A DNA stretch of 64,000 nucleotides from Saxidomus purpurata (Eukaryota; Mollusca; Bivalvia; Venerida; Veneridae): the NCBI GenBank assembly GCA_022818135.1, contig JAFMSR010000015.1, positions 33,805,620 to 33,869,619 of the forward strand. Reading direction: 5' to 3'. The position numbers were made by a program, and so were the translations under genes. Positions 35,061 through 48,700 of this stretch are shown in pieces (position 1 is the first letter of the stretch; each line of letters starts with the position of its first letter). Under the pieces are notes generated by a model, which saw nothing but the letters and a program-made list of their open reading frames with translations, did no database searches and was not told the DNA's origin.

Positions 35061-35482
35061 CTGTCTTTGTCAATATTGTCCTTGAGTTGCAATACTAATT
35101 TATAAATAGCCCTTGGTGACAGATTCCTGTGTAGTCTGGTGTCGGGACACAATCACAGTAATTACATTTTGGAGTGATTTCCAATTCCAGTTGTCATCAA
35201 TAATATTTGGGGTAGCAAAGTTTTGATTGAGTTTGTTATAGTGGTAAGTAAATGTCCTTGTTTTTGAATGATTATACAAGCTAAGATCATGCCTATATCC
35301 TGTATAATTCTCAGCTTCACAAAGCAACGTATAACAGATTTTAAGTGGGAAAGTTACGATACTTTAAACCAATTTCTTAGAAGTAACAAATAAAATAGTA
35401 TATAAGATAGCTCTTGTTGAATTTCAGATAATACAGTGATGGTTTAAAAAGAAAATTTGGAGAGAAAAAAAAAGGAAAAAAG

Positions 35483-38400
35483 ATGGATGACAAAATTGAC
35501 TCAACGAAAGGAACTGCGCGGTCTGCTGAATTTTCTGCAAGTAAACCTCTTCCACCAATTGGTAAGCCCCTTGATTAGATATCTATAATATAATCATGTG
35601 TTATTAAAAGAAAGAAATCTTGGTGTCAAGAAAATTACTTATTAATAAAATCATGATAATTGACCAAGGTGACAAACGTGTATGCAGACCCTCAGTGTAT
35701 CTGTTTATAATTATTTACAATCCTTTTTGTGGTTCTGATTTATATAGGATCTACCTATAGTGTAGCAAAATAATTCTGCCTTCCTGGACAGTATGGGTAA
35801 AGTTTTTGATTAATAATATAATTTATATTTATGTACAATAGGTACGTCAAAAGATGGGACAGATATAGAGGGCGCTGATGTAAAGACGGAGTCTGGTAGC
35901 ACAGACCAGTCCGGTAATGCATACCAGGATGATGACCAAAAATCCATTGGTATGTATCATCATCACATAGCGTATAACTTTTATTCTATGTTAAACTCTG
36001 GACTTAAACGTAGGGATAAAATGCCTAAAGCGAGGAAAGGCTTTAGATATCATGCAACCCCCATCCCCCCAAAAAACCAGTTGAATTTTGTATTTAAAAA
36101 CTACTATTTTGCATCATTTCTTTTAAAACCAAGTGGATTTTTTTAGTCAGCTCTAAATGAATTTAGCTGTTAACTTGTTTGAATGACAGGTAAGTCCTGA
36201 GATTTTACAACAGGGGAAACATAGGAATGTATTAGAAAGTTAGCTATGACATGGAATCACATGTTCAGAGTGTGGAATTCTTACTCCATAGTACAGATCA
36301 CTATGGGTGAAAGCCCTATGAATGTACTTAATTCTTTCTCCTGACTGAGTGGGGTTTATTTAAGAATTGAATGTGTTTTTTCTGCAGTTCATCGAGGTAT
36401 GAACTGTCAGAAGTTTTACACCTAATTTGCATAAACACCGAAGGTGTTTATGTTAAAATTAGGTGTAAAACTTCTGATAGTTTATAACTCGATGAAATGC
36501 AGAAAAAAACTCATTCAATTCTTATAATTACAACTTACTATGATTAAAGACATTCGTTTTAAACTATTTAGTGATCACTTACCCGGATTCTATTTTAATA
36601 TTTCGTCGCGCATTAATTTGGTTGTCCTAACGCCAATACTGATTAGCATAATGCAAATGGCCGACAGCAGCCAGCTGGTAGAACGAAATTTTGGACATAT
36701 CTCAAGTTCTCAACCCGAGGGTGGGATTTCCTTATCCACAACTCAATGGATATGGTAGATTTATTTTCTCACCGTTTGAATCGCATTTTCACACAAGTAA
36801 GAAGAAGTAAGTGTAAATGCAGGATGGGGATGAAAAAATGAAAATCAACTTTTTCTCGAATTTTGCTTTAAAACTGCTATAGATGGATAGAAAATGATCT
36901 AACTAAGAAAATGAATACCCATAACCCTATGTTTATTTCAAAAATAAAAATTTTACAGCCATTTTTCGATTTTTATGTGATGCGCTGGCTGCTCATAATA
37001 AACATAGCTACGAGAGATAAGCGGTGAAGGATAAGGTTATCTATCACCAGTAAATGCGCGGAAATATGTATCTCATAGCTGAGAAACACTATTCCTTTTT
37101 ACTTCTCAAAGTGTTTTTGTTTAGTGACATGCCCTGAATCCGTACACGATTTTATGAATGAAAAAGTAGCACGTCATGAATATTAATGAGAAGCTATGAA
37201 TACGTACCTGCGTTCATCGTGTTATGAACAGCGGGCGCTGGGGCAGAAATAACCAATCAGAAAAGAGGATTTTTGTGAAATGATTGCAAGTTGTAATTAT
37301 ATGAGGGTTAAACTCATATCCGACATAAATGACTTTATGAACTATATGGGTTGTTTACCCATGGTACTTGACTGTTGCCATATGACTGAGTGTATTCTTT
37401 CTCCAGAATTGTTGTTTCATTATATATATACTGAAAGTGTTCAAACAATGATACCTATTATCAATTCTAACACGACCAGCGAATAACCTACATACATGTA
37501 GAACAAAATTTATTTGGGTTATTCTGCAATAAACCGACCTTGAGCGACGTTGCACGCGCATCGTATTTTGGCTGTTCAATTAACCCACGGATAGAGGATC
37601 TTACATGGCATACTGTGGATGACTTGGGGCAAAGCGGGGGGATCCGATGGATGACACACGTCCAGTTAACTTGATTAATGTTACGATACCATTTATACTG
37701 ACTTTATTTACTGTTGTGTTGTTATTGTTTTTTTGTTTACACAGTGACGTCATCAATCAAGAGAAACTGTGACGTCATTTATCTATACCCGTTACTAATA
37801 TTTTTCGTAACTTGAACCGTTATTGCGTACCCTGAAAATTCGAACCATTTCTATAAAGGAAATTCCTGTTATATTTACTTGAAAATTATTAAAGTTTTTC
37901 TTTCTTATGAGAGTGTAGTTTACGTTGATGAAAAATCTGAAACAGCGTATACATCTTTCATGAATGAAAGTCACATTGAAATAGCGTCTTTACAGTGTTC
38001 GCGGGAGGAAACTTCAACGGCCAAATCTAGGTGCGTAGCACGCAAGTGTAAATTACGTTCGATGAAAATAGTTCTCTCATTTTCTTCAAATGTTGTTTCA
38101 AATAAGTCGTGTTAGAATCGAAATAATAAGTATCCAAGTTTGGTTTATGGTAGAATAACCCTCGTTTGTCGTTCTTATGCGAAATAATATATCACTCAGG
38201 CCTTCGGCCTTCGTGATATATTCTTGCGCATAAAAACTCCCAACTCGGGTTATTCTACGATAAACCAAACATGGATACATATTATTTCTTAAATAACATA
38301 TTGATTCAGTTGCAACTACATGTGTGAAAAAAATAGCATTGTAATACTTTCAGTCCGGAACCTCATTTTCTGAATTTTTTATTCAACAAGAGTAAAGAGT

Positions 38401-39712
38401 AAAAGACTTTTTGGTTTCAAATACACATACTAATTTAAATAATTTTGTACTTATGATTTTAATTTTGCAATATGTCCACAATGTAATCTAGCACATAATT
38501 ATATAACAAATTAAGAATTAAAATTGTCCTAGTTCAAATTTATTTCAAATCCTAATGGTGCTCTCCCTTTGTTTTCATTTTCTATCCAGAGTTACTTCCC
38601 CTTGTATTATAAGCTCTATAGCAATAACTGAGGCAGGTAATGACTTAACATTCCCTCTGTTTGATCAAATTCAATGTTTATGTTACAAACAAAAAGAAGA
38701 GTTTTTTTAAATTGCTGAAAGTGCAGACCTAAAAAGCTTTAATTGAGTATTGAATTTGCTTTTTAGAAAATAACTTACATATCATTTGATATACTAGATG
38801 AAAGTTTAAAAAAATAAAGTTCTGGAAGAAATTTAAATCATATTAAAAGGCACCAACCACTAAATGAGTATTCTGCTCTTTTTGAAATGTATCCATGGAT
38901 TAGGTGACATAATAACGTCATTTTGATGTCAGAACGTCATTTTGACGTTATGAAGTCATTATGACGTTATGAAGTCATTTATGATGTGTTGACGTCATGA
39001 TGGTAGCCATGACGTCAAATTGACTTCAGCAAAGTCTAACAATATATGTAGCTGGATTTTTTGCTGTGTTTGAAGTACTCTGTGTTTTACAGTGTTACTG
39101 TAAGACACAGAAATGAGGAACAGATGTATTTTTAATCTTTAAACTCAAGCAAAATAGTTTGTAGTTTAAATGGAGAAACAGATTTGTTGCTAAGCATGGA
39201 TCCAATGGATATTCACTTTCCTCCTTGGAAGTATAGATGTAGGTTTATTTGTTTATAAAGAGGGTAAATTGCTGCTTGTAAATATCTCTCTGCTACTTTT
39301 TCATAGCTGAGGCATTAACAGTGTATACCAAATGATTTTTAGAGTGTAAAAATTGTTACCATTATTTTTTATACAGAGAGTACATCAGAATGAACTGTAT
39401 GAATGTATGTTTTTCAGTTACTATGAACATATAATTGATGAAAGATCTACTGCTATAATACTGTTATAATGAATGTTGGATAAGTTAAACTGTTAGATTG
39501 GATACAGGGAGTCAGGGACCTTGAAAACTGCTTGAAGCTAGAGAAATTCTCAGATTTATTTAAAATGGATATATTCTCCTACCTGAGTAAAGAATGCTTT
39601 CAAGTGTTTGCTAGTTAAAACTAATATGCTATTAAAATATGTATCATTTACTATCAGTGATATTGTGCATAAAAAAAATGTCAGTATTCCATTTTTCCTT
39701 ATTCTTCCTTTT

Positions 39713-39743
<31 letters not shown>

Positions 39744-42700
39744 ATGAAAATCATCATTTTTTTTATCTTTGGGTCATTATTCTAGCTCATTTGAGAGATA
39801 GAGAGACAGATAGAGAGAGAGGGAGAGAGAGGAATTAAAGAAACACTTTTTTAAGATACCTAATTTACTTTAAAATGATCAAACTTTGTGCCTGTCATTG
39901 CAGCCCAGGAAACAGCTGATCAAGTTCTCATAAAAATTCAATAAAGTTCACCATAACTCGGGGTGCGTTTAACTTTATAAGATATTTTGAAGGATTTTTT
40001 ATCTTTGGGAGATTGTGAAGTTGACCCTGAGATAAAACCTTTTTTTAAGTGAGCAAGGTTTCAAATAATGCTGTACTTGAAACAGATATAGTCCTACAGG
40101 AAACATTGTGGAGCAGGACTGGTGCATTTTGTTTCAGTCTCTGGTATATCAATATGACTAATATTTATGTGGAGTTACTTTAGCGGATGTTAAATTCTGC
40201 AGTGATTTGTAGAACTGTGATGAACTATGTCATGCTATTTCTACTGTAGTTTCATGGGTTAATTTAAGAGATGAAAAAAGAAAGAATTAAAAATAGCATG
40301 AATTAAAATTGACCAAATGAAAAAAGGATAAAAATGATTACCTTGTAAACATTAAAAAAAAGATGGTGCTCTTTCAGAGTGATGATTTTTTTCAGCAATA
40401 TGTAAGCTTTTCCCGTGTTGACTGTATGAGAAATCAGGGGTCAAACTGTTTTTGAAATTCAAACAAGTTTTTATTTTAAAATTTCTTAAGAGAGAATTAA
40501 CACATTGGTTGCAAAATCATTTGATATTTGAGTTCTGTTTATAAAAATTATTCACGTAAATAATGTTATGTTTGCTGTATTTACAGCGTCTTCCGCAGCC
40601 TTTGATCGTCCAGGTGAAGGAAGTGCTAGACCCCTCATTGTACGAGGTTTCCGTCCAGAAGCTATGTCAGATGAAGAAATGGAAGCTCAACGTTCAGTTT
40701 CCTTTACAAATGGGTGAGAAAATATTCTTTAATTTGGCCTCCCTTTCTATTATGTATTTGAATAATGCCCAAAACAATGATCAAATAATTACTTGATTGG
40801 ATTGTCACTCCTCCCTACTTGGGCCGGGATATATTACTGGGTCTTAATATTACTTGGTCCAATTTTTATTTTATTTTGAAAAGTATATGTAAAGCTTTAA
40901 ATTTAAAAGAGTAGGGATATTCAATTCTTTTTCTTTGAATGGCTTGAATTCCAAGGTCAGATGGCTATAGACAGGACATTTTTAAAAAGGTTATTTCTAA
41001 CAGTCTTTACCATAGTCAAAGTTTCATCAAGCAACTTTTGAAAGGATGCATTTAATGAGAGAGGAAAATGTGTTTTTTGCAGACCTCAAACTTTTTAGAA
41101 AACGGAAACGATCAAAAAGACCAATTTTCAAGAGTTTATAAGAAATGAGAACAGTAAAATAAAAGAAAACAGAGTTAAAAAAAATCCTGCTAACTGACCT
41201 AGTACATTATTTTTTTGGCGAGGACATGATTGTGTATTGGGGGTGGGGCGGGGGGCTAAGGAAGTTGGTTTAATAAAGGTGTGATTACATTTAAACATAG
41301 GATTCAAAACATGTGTAGACCTGTAAATGACTGCTTACTATCAGCATTTTGTATATAATTACAGACCACCAGTAACATCAAAGCGTAGAACATATGATGG
41401 ACGGGAGATAATGTTTGTCACATTGAACACACAGACAGACTGGGACTGGGTAGAGAAGGTGGAGTTAGACAGGAGTATCCATGGTGATGATAGTATGTAT
41501 CTACCATATACTTTCAGTGCACCAGTACCTTGAAATAATGAAATGAAAATCTTATACAAATATCTCAGGGAAGGACTTAAATTGTAAATGGGGAAAAACT
41601 GTGCATCAGTTGGTAAATTATATATTTCCTGTAAGCACCAAGTGCCAGGTGCAAGTCCCAGTCAAACTGCACCTTTCTCCTTAATTCATGATTAAGTCCT
41701 TATCAGGACTCTGGGCTCTATACCGAAAATACTGTTGCTATGTGGATTTACACTTTTCTCACACCAATTTATTTGTGGCAAAAAGTATGAATTTATGACT
41801 TAAGAGTTAATGCTTCAAATGGTTAAATGAAACATAAAGAGGTAAATATTCATGTAATTCAATAAAGCATGTGTTTACATGTTTCCATGTAATTCCATGG
41901 ATTTTAACGCATCGGAAGGGAAACATAAAAACATAGGCCATGTGTGCAAGAAAAAGTATAATCCTTTCATTATCCAATAAATTCACACAATAATAGTGAA
42001 CTCCTCTGGTGCATCACTCTCACATTACCCTATTAAATGAACAGTAGAAAACATCTAGCTCACGTAATATTCTATTTATCTGGTTATCTTAAAGTCCTGT
42101 TATCACTTTGCATATAAAATTACGTGTAGCTCTTGATGTTTTACGAGCAAAATTGACAGTTATTTGTACAAAAGTCTTCAAAATGTTGCACATGCAATAA
42201 ACAGTAAGCGCATTAATTTTTTTCAATGAATGGTATTGCAAAAAGAAATAAGATACACTTTCTGAAAACTGTGACTGTCCTAAAGATACTACAAAAATGT
42301 GAAAGAAAAGTATACTTCAATACTGTTTTAGAGCAGTTCTGTCATTATTCAATCCATAATAGGATCATTATAATATACCGGGTATATATATGAGCATTTA
42401 AAGTGATGATATGAATTTTACAGATATTGTGTTCTATCAATCTGTATTGTTTGATAAAACAAGATGAATAAGACTATCTTTTTACATCCATGTGCTTTAA
42501 TATTAGTTGGTCCAAAGAGACTAGATTACCTAAGGTATTCAGCTTCTATCTTAGACGATTGGCTGTCTTTCCTACCAATGATTGATATAATATACATGTA
42601 TAATGTTTCAGAGCCTGGAAGTGGTACCAGCAGGGAGAAAAGGTCACCATCCCCTAGGGCAGGTATGTACATGGTGGCTAGAGTTGTTGTATGACTCATG

Positions 42701-45700
42701 ATGTGTACAATAATAATTGTCTGTGCCAATCTGTCTGTAGTAATCACAAACTTAAGGTAGAAATATCTACCTACTGCAGTGTACACAATAAACGCTGTCC
42801 CAAACCTACAGATGACCCTTAAACATAGGGCAACTGCAGTAATAATGCAGTTAACAAGGGAAGCAGTTAACGAGGGAAGTTCTCCTGGTATTTTTGATTT
42901 TATGGATCATATGGTTGAAGTGTCTACAGTTGTGGTTTGAAGGAAAAGATGATGACCTGCGAAGTATGTGACGAGCATCTTCTAGTCAAATAACTCAGCA
43001 ATGTAGTCATGATATATGCAATTTTTAAAGCATTGTCTTTTGGAATCTTGATATTATTCATGAATTATTTGAAGAGTCTTGCTCCAGATTTTTTACACCT
43101 ATCTTTTGCGCTACAAAATGATTTTGTGATTCAGTCCGCTTAATAATTTAGAAATTCTTTCACAGAGGTAATACAAGACTCTGAACTCTGTGTTTTTCTG
43201 CTGTGTATTGTAACTGTTCATTATCTGGTAATAACTATTTCAAAAATTACTGAAGCAAGTATGTGAAGCCAGATCCTATAGTTTTAACTATTCTTTCAGA
43301 CTTGTCTCAGATATCTGACTCCTGATTGGTCAGACTTGAAACTGAGCAGACTTCTAGCCAATCAGAAGTTAAAGATTTGAGAAAGGCATGAATGGGGGTA
43401 TAGGAGAGAGACATGTGCTGTGAAAGCAATACATTTTATTTGATAGTAAAATACTATTTGGCAACAGAAATGCAATGCTCCCATTGAACAAAAAACTTAC
43501 TATATCTGGTGCAAACTTAAAATGTCTTGTTAGATATAATGTAGCATGTCTCTGTTTGAATTAATTATCTTCAGAACGTTCTGATCTAAAAGTATGGGCA
43601 AACAAACCTCAAATTTTTTGTAAATAATAAAAAAGTCGAAGGAAAAGTTGCATTTCTGTTGCCCTTAGTGAATTTATTCTTTCATAAAAAGAATGTTTTG
43701 TTCTGTACAAAGTCTACATGTTTTGATTGATTGATTTATTGATTGACAGCTTCCAGTAGACCAGACATGTCAGAAGAAACTGAGTTTCCTCAGTATCAAA
43801 TGCCATATAATGATGAATACGGGATCCCTATCCTGGACCTCAGCAGCGACACAGATGATGTAAGTAACAGATCAAATTTGGATTTGTTTCTTTAAAGTTC
43901 ATTGCAGCACTTCTAAACTGAGTTTTTTGGTATAATATGATGGAGCTCAGCATAAACTGCCTGTTGTCCATCAGCAATTCACACATGTATGCATTGTGTA
44001 GTAATTTCTTTAGATCTGAATAAAACTTTTTATAGGATATTTCACTGTGAAAGTTTATCTCCTTTCTATATCAAGGTGTCAGTCTGATTATATCTTTGCA
44101 TCACATGCATTATTCATACTGTTACTTATATAAAAAAACATCAGTGGTGGGGAGCAGTGGTGTAGACGTTAAGGTGTCTGCCGCTCATCCCGGAGGTTGT
44201 AGGTTTGAGCTCCTCTGAGGTCACGACCATACCTCCTCATATGACACCTGTACTGTTTTTCCAGGAAGCGGACTCGAACGTGACTCAAGAGGCTACAAGC
44301 TTTCTTCACAATTGAGCTTAAATAAATTAGTATAGACTAAAAAACATCAAGAAAATATATATCAGCAAAAACTGGTGCCATCAACATGTCAACCACTAAT
44401 CAACCAGGTTATTCAACAAGTTTAAAAGTTCTTAGGGAAAACAGACATCTTTGGCATTTCTAGCCTCAAGAAATTAGTTTTGAATGTCAAAACAATGATA
44501 AGATATATATGTCTTACTGTGTTTTTGGGGTTGTATTAAAAAAGTTACATCTTTGGCTCATCTCATTTGTGAAAAGAATATGATAATACTGTTGTCATCA
44601 CCCGATAGCCGCCACCTTCATTTTATGGTTAAGATCTTTTTTCTTATCAATCTTCAGAGTTTTGAAAGTTGGCATACTCATTTACTATTGTAAGACATTG
44701 TTGTAGTGCAAATTGCATTTTGCAAAAGTTATGGTGTTTTTTGGACATAGAAAAGACCTCTTGCTTTAAGTTTTGAGCTTAAGTCTACTTTTCTCCTGAA
44801 GTAACAAAACTTTTGTTATTGTTTTAAAACTTAGAATATTTTGTTTCCCTACGTAAGCTGTAACGGATGGAATATACGTTCTGACTTTCATGCTTGCAGT
44901 AAATATTCACCATTACATGTACTAGAAGATGAGTGGGAGAACACCTTAGTGAAACAGAATCAAATAATCACAAGAGCCTCTCTGACTACAGGGTAGTGCA
45001 TGTATAGTAGTGCACATGTTAGGAAGTTTTATCAGTACAGTTTGATATATGTTTATCATTTTATATGTTTAGTTTCTTGACACGTTTTAATTGAACTGTT
45101 AACAATAAACAGAGTTCTGATGATGAAACTTCACACAAGAAGGTGAAAGATGATCGCATGTTCATGCCGAGCGTTGGACCGCCCAATATTCTACAGGTAG
45201 TAGCGTGCATGTTGTGACAGTGTAACCGTGGTGCCAGTGTTCCTACTAACATAGCAGTTTTTATATTTCAGTAGCATTAACCCATAGTATATTCACCTGT
45301 GTGTTAGAATTAGATTTCTATAAGGCTGAAGGATATTATTGATCAGTTTTCTGACCTTCCATTCTTTGTGGTTAGTCTTCTTTTTAGTCCTTCAACTTTA
45401 CGAAACTTCTGAAATGGATTTATCCATCTTTATGTTCTGACAGTACCATTTATTATTCGAAGGGGTCCATTCTCAGTGAATAGTTACTGACTGTATAAAC
45501 ATCTAGACTGGTCACCCAAGTAATTCACTTACCACCAGCAAAGTATGTGTTTATTGGAAATCCTTGACTGTGTCATTGAAATATTGTGGGTCCCAGTCAG
45601 CAGTAACGTTAAATGGATAGTTTTCTTTTATAATTACTTTCTGAACCACGATAGTATTTTCAGAAATAGCTAAATGGCAATAAAAGACTTTCAATTTAAA

Positions 45701-48700
45701 ATTGTTTTGTTTATTGTACTGTTTATGGGCAGAGAATTGAATCATAATGTCATTTAGCCTTAAAGCTTTAGAAACATCTTCCTGCATCTGACTTTTATTT
45801 CAGCTTTCCTGTTACTTTTAGAAAATTAGTTCCTCCAGTATTCAACATGGATCCGTAGAGTTTGTTTTATTTCATTGTGTGCAGTATTAAACTTAGAGTG
45901 TATTTAGCTGTTACGCTTTCTTCTGCTAGATTTGAAACATTGACTTTTCACACTTTAAATTTAGACCATAGCATTTGCTATTTAACAGGATGTTTACTGC
46001 ACACGGTACAGGACTGCTGCTGTCATAGCCAAACACATAAACAGTGAAGCAGAACAGATACTGTTTGATAACTTCAGGACTTTCTGTCTGTCTATATAAC
46101 CCGTTGCTTTCATTTGGCTTCATTGGCATCTCCTAATTTATACCGTGATGCCACTTTCAACAAAATTTCAGTGAAATTTCAACAATTTGGTGCCCCTCTA
46201 CTAGTGTTTCAAAATATTTCAGATTTTATAATTAATACGCTTATCACTGCTGCAATAGACTCTAGTACATATTTTCCTGGTTAAAAGATTTTCTAAAATA
46301 TGACAGCACTTTAAATTTATGGAATAAATGTCAAGCAAAAATATTTTGTATATGAAGGAGGCATAATTTTTTCAAGTAAATTGTAAGAAGAAAATTTGTG
46401 CTGAGGCCAACACAATAACAACAGACATGCAAACGGAGAGAAATACTAACCATTCATTTTTCACTATTTACAGCCTTGTCGTACATAATCATTTTTCATT
46501 ATTTGCAGAGCTGAGTTATGCCGAGTTAGGCATGAGGCAGTAGAAGTGTACTTCTGTCATACACCATTGTTATATGCTTTCTTTTCTGTCTTTGTCACCT
46601 CCTATCTCTGTCTTTCTATCTATCACATTAGTGGCATGCTGGTTTTTCTGGTGCAAGAACAGGCGGTCCTGGAGTAAGAGTAAGGAGAGGGCCTACGCAG
46701 GCAAGTATCTCAACTAGGTCCAAAGTGACCTTGAAGCAGTGAAGCAGTTTTTATGTTTCATTTAATTTTGTGTTAGTTCTTTCTGGAGAAATGCTTGTTT
46801 TATTATCATGTTAGCATTTTCGTCATCAGTACCCTTGAACATTTCTTGATGCTTATCATCATCACCATCATCAGCAGCAACATTATCATTAACCTTATTA
46901 ACCTCATGATAATAATCATCACCATCATCAGCAGCAACATTATCATTAACCTTATTAACCTCATGAAAATAATCATCACCATCATCAGCAGCAACATTAT
47001 CATCATCAACATCATTATCACTTAAATTGAGTTTTTGATTAATGATTTGTTATTTCATCTTTTTTTGCCAGGAAGTTTAATTCTACCGAAGGTATCTGTA
47101 AAAATTGTTGTAAATTGTTTTGATCACCTGTTTGCATGTTAAACAGTCACAAATACATGTAATTTGATACTTCTAACTGTATGTGCCAAGAGTCGTTCTT
47201 GTCTGTTATTGTATGTTAGTAAAGTTTAACTGTAAGGCTGCAGTAGTGTTGTACTGAAAATGAAACGTAAACACTATGAAGTCCAAGTATAAATGTTTAA
47301 AACTCTGTGGCATTTAAATGGATTCTGAAACAGTAAGTATAATGAGTGCACTTTGACCTGGTATATTTTTGTTTATAATGTAAATTCAGATATATGACTA
47401 ATATATAAAAAAAAATAATTATTTTTTTATTTTTTTAATTTAATTTTTTTTAAATTTATATAGAGAATGTAAGGTTATTGTCTTTTTATAGGATATGGAT
47501 GACAGGCAAAGACTAAATAAATAAAGTCTTCTTAGTTCAGTTTTAACTATTAGCAAAATGCAGTTACAGTTCTTTTTATTCTATTCAGTATGCAACTGAT
47601 TTTAAGACTTTCCTTTATCCATATTCACAAATAAAAACACGGAATTAATATAAGAGATGTTTGTTCATCTATGACATCACAAGCTGTTTAAAACCTGGCA
47701 CTGTTTATGATCTGTTTCTTGGAAAGACTGTTAAACTCAGCTATATGTTATATCACTAATTGGGAATTGAAAGTTTTCTTTTACATGATTAAACATATGC
47801 AGAAGAACATTTTTATTTAGTTCCTAATTTTTTTTTTAAGTTAACCTGTTTTTGACTTAGAAATTCTGGTTAAAGTTTGTTATTGTGGTAATCACTTTCT
47901 TCAAAACTTGTATTTAATAATCAAGTTGAGCACTCACACATGTATATAAAGGTGAATTAGACTGTTGCAATTTAGGCGCAAGTTACTAATTCCAGAATTG
48001 TAATCTTTGCAATAATATGCCCTATTGATGGAAAAAACTTTGATTTCATCAACAAAATGGTATGAATTGTCACACAAATTGTTTTTATAGACATCACTCG
48101 TTATTATTATTTTTTTAATAACCAAAGGTGTTTTTGATAATTATTGTTTTACATTTTGCTCAGTACCAACGAGAGTCAGAGAAGCAAGATATTCCTGTTG
48201 AGGACCCTGATGCCCGGCTGCCAGACATGGACGATCCCAACTTTGAAAAAGATGACAAGGGGGTGACACACGGCATGTTTTCTGGCTGTTGTGAATTTTG
48301 CAGTAAACCAATTAAGCCTTTTCCAACATTAGATCAACAGTTAAAGGTAAACATTGTAGATGATAATCTGTTCTATTAATAACGTCTCAGGGGTTTTGAT
48401 TAGTTAAAAGCTCATGTGCTTCCACAGTGTTTTGTTGATTTTCATTAAATCAAGTTAATAAGCATCTGCTTTAATTGCAATTTCTTGCTGGTATTTATTT
48501 TTGTTTTCTTTTAAGACAGATTGTCATTTTTATTGATGCAAATGTTAACAAGTTTTTTGTCACCCTTTGGAAAAAAGGCAATACATTGGGATTGCTTTGT
48601 CCATCGGTCCGTCACAAAAACTTAACATTAGCTATAACTTTGCCATTTCTTAGGATTTCTTTATCAAAGTTTGCCAATGCATTGCTTATGGCCATGATGT

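Noticed and set aside
43290..43385. Inverted repeat with two CCAAT-like motifs (tgattggtcag / tagccaatcag)
   Set aside because: Imperfect and short; could be a decayed MITE, but no TIR/TSD is visible and it is far from any start site.
46795..47025. Ile-rich 76-codon ORF and its minus-strand Met/Leu-rich partner
   Set aside because: Both are translations of the atc-rich 57-bp tandem repeat.
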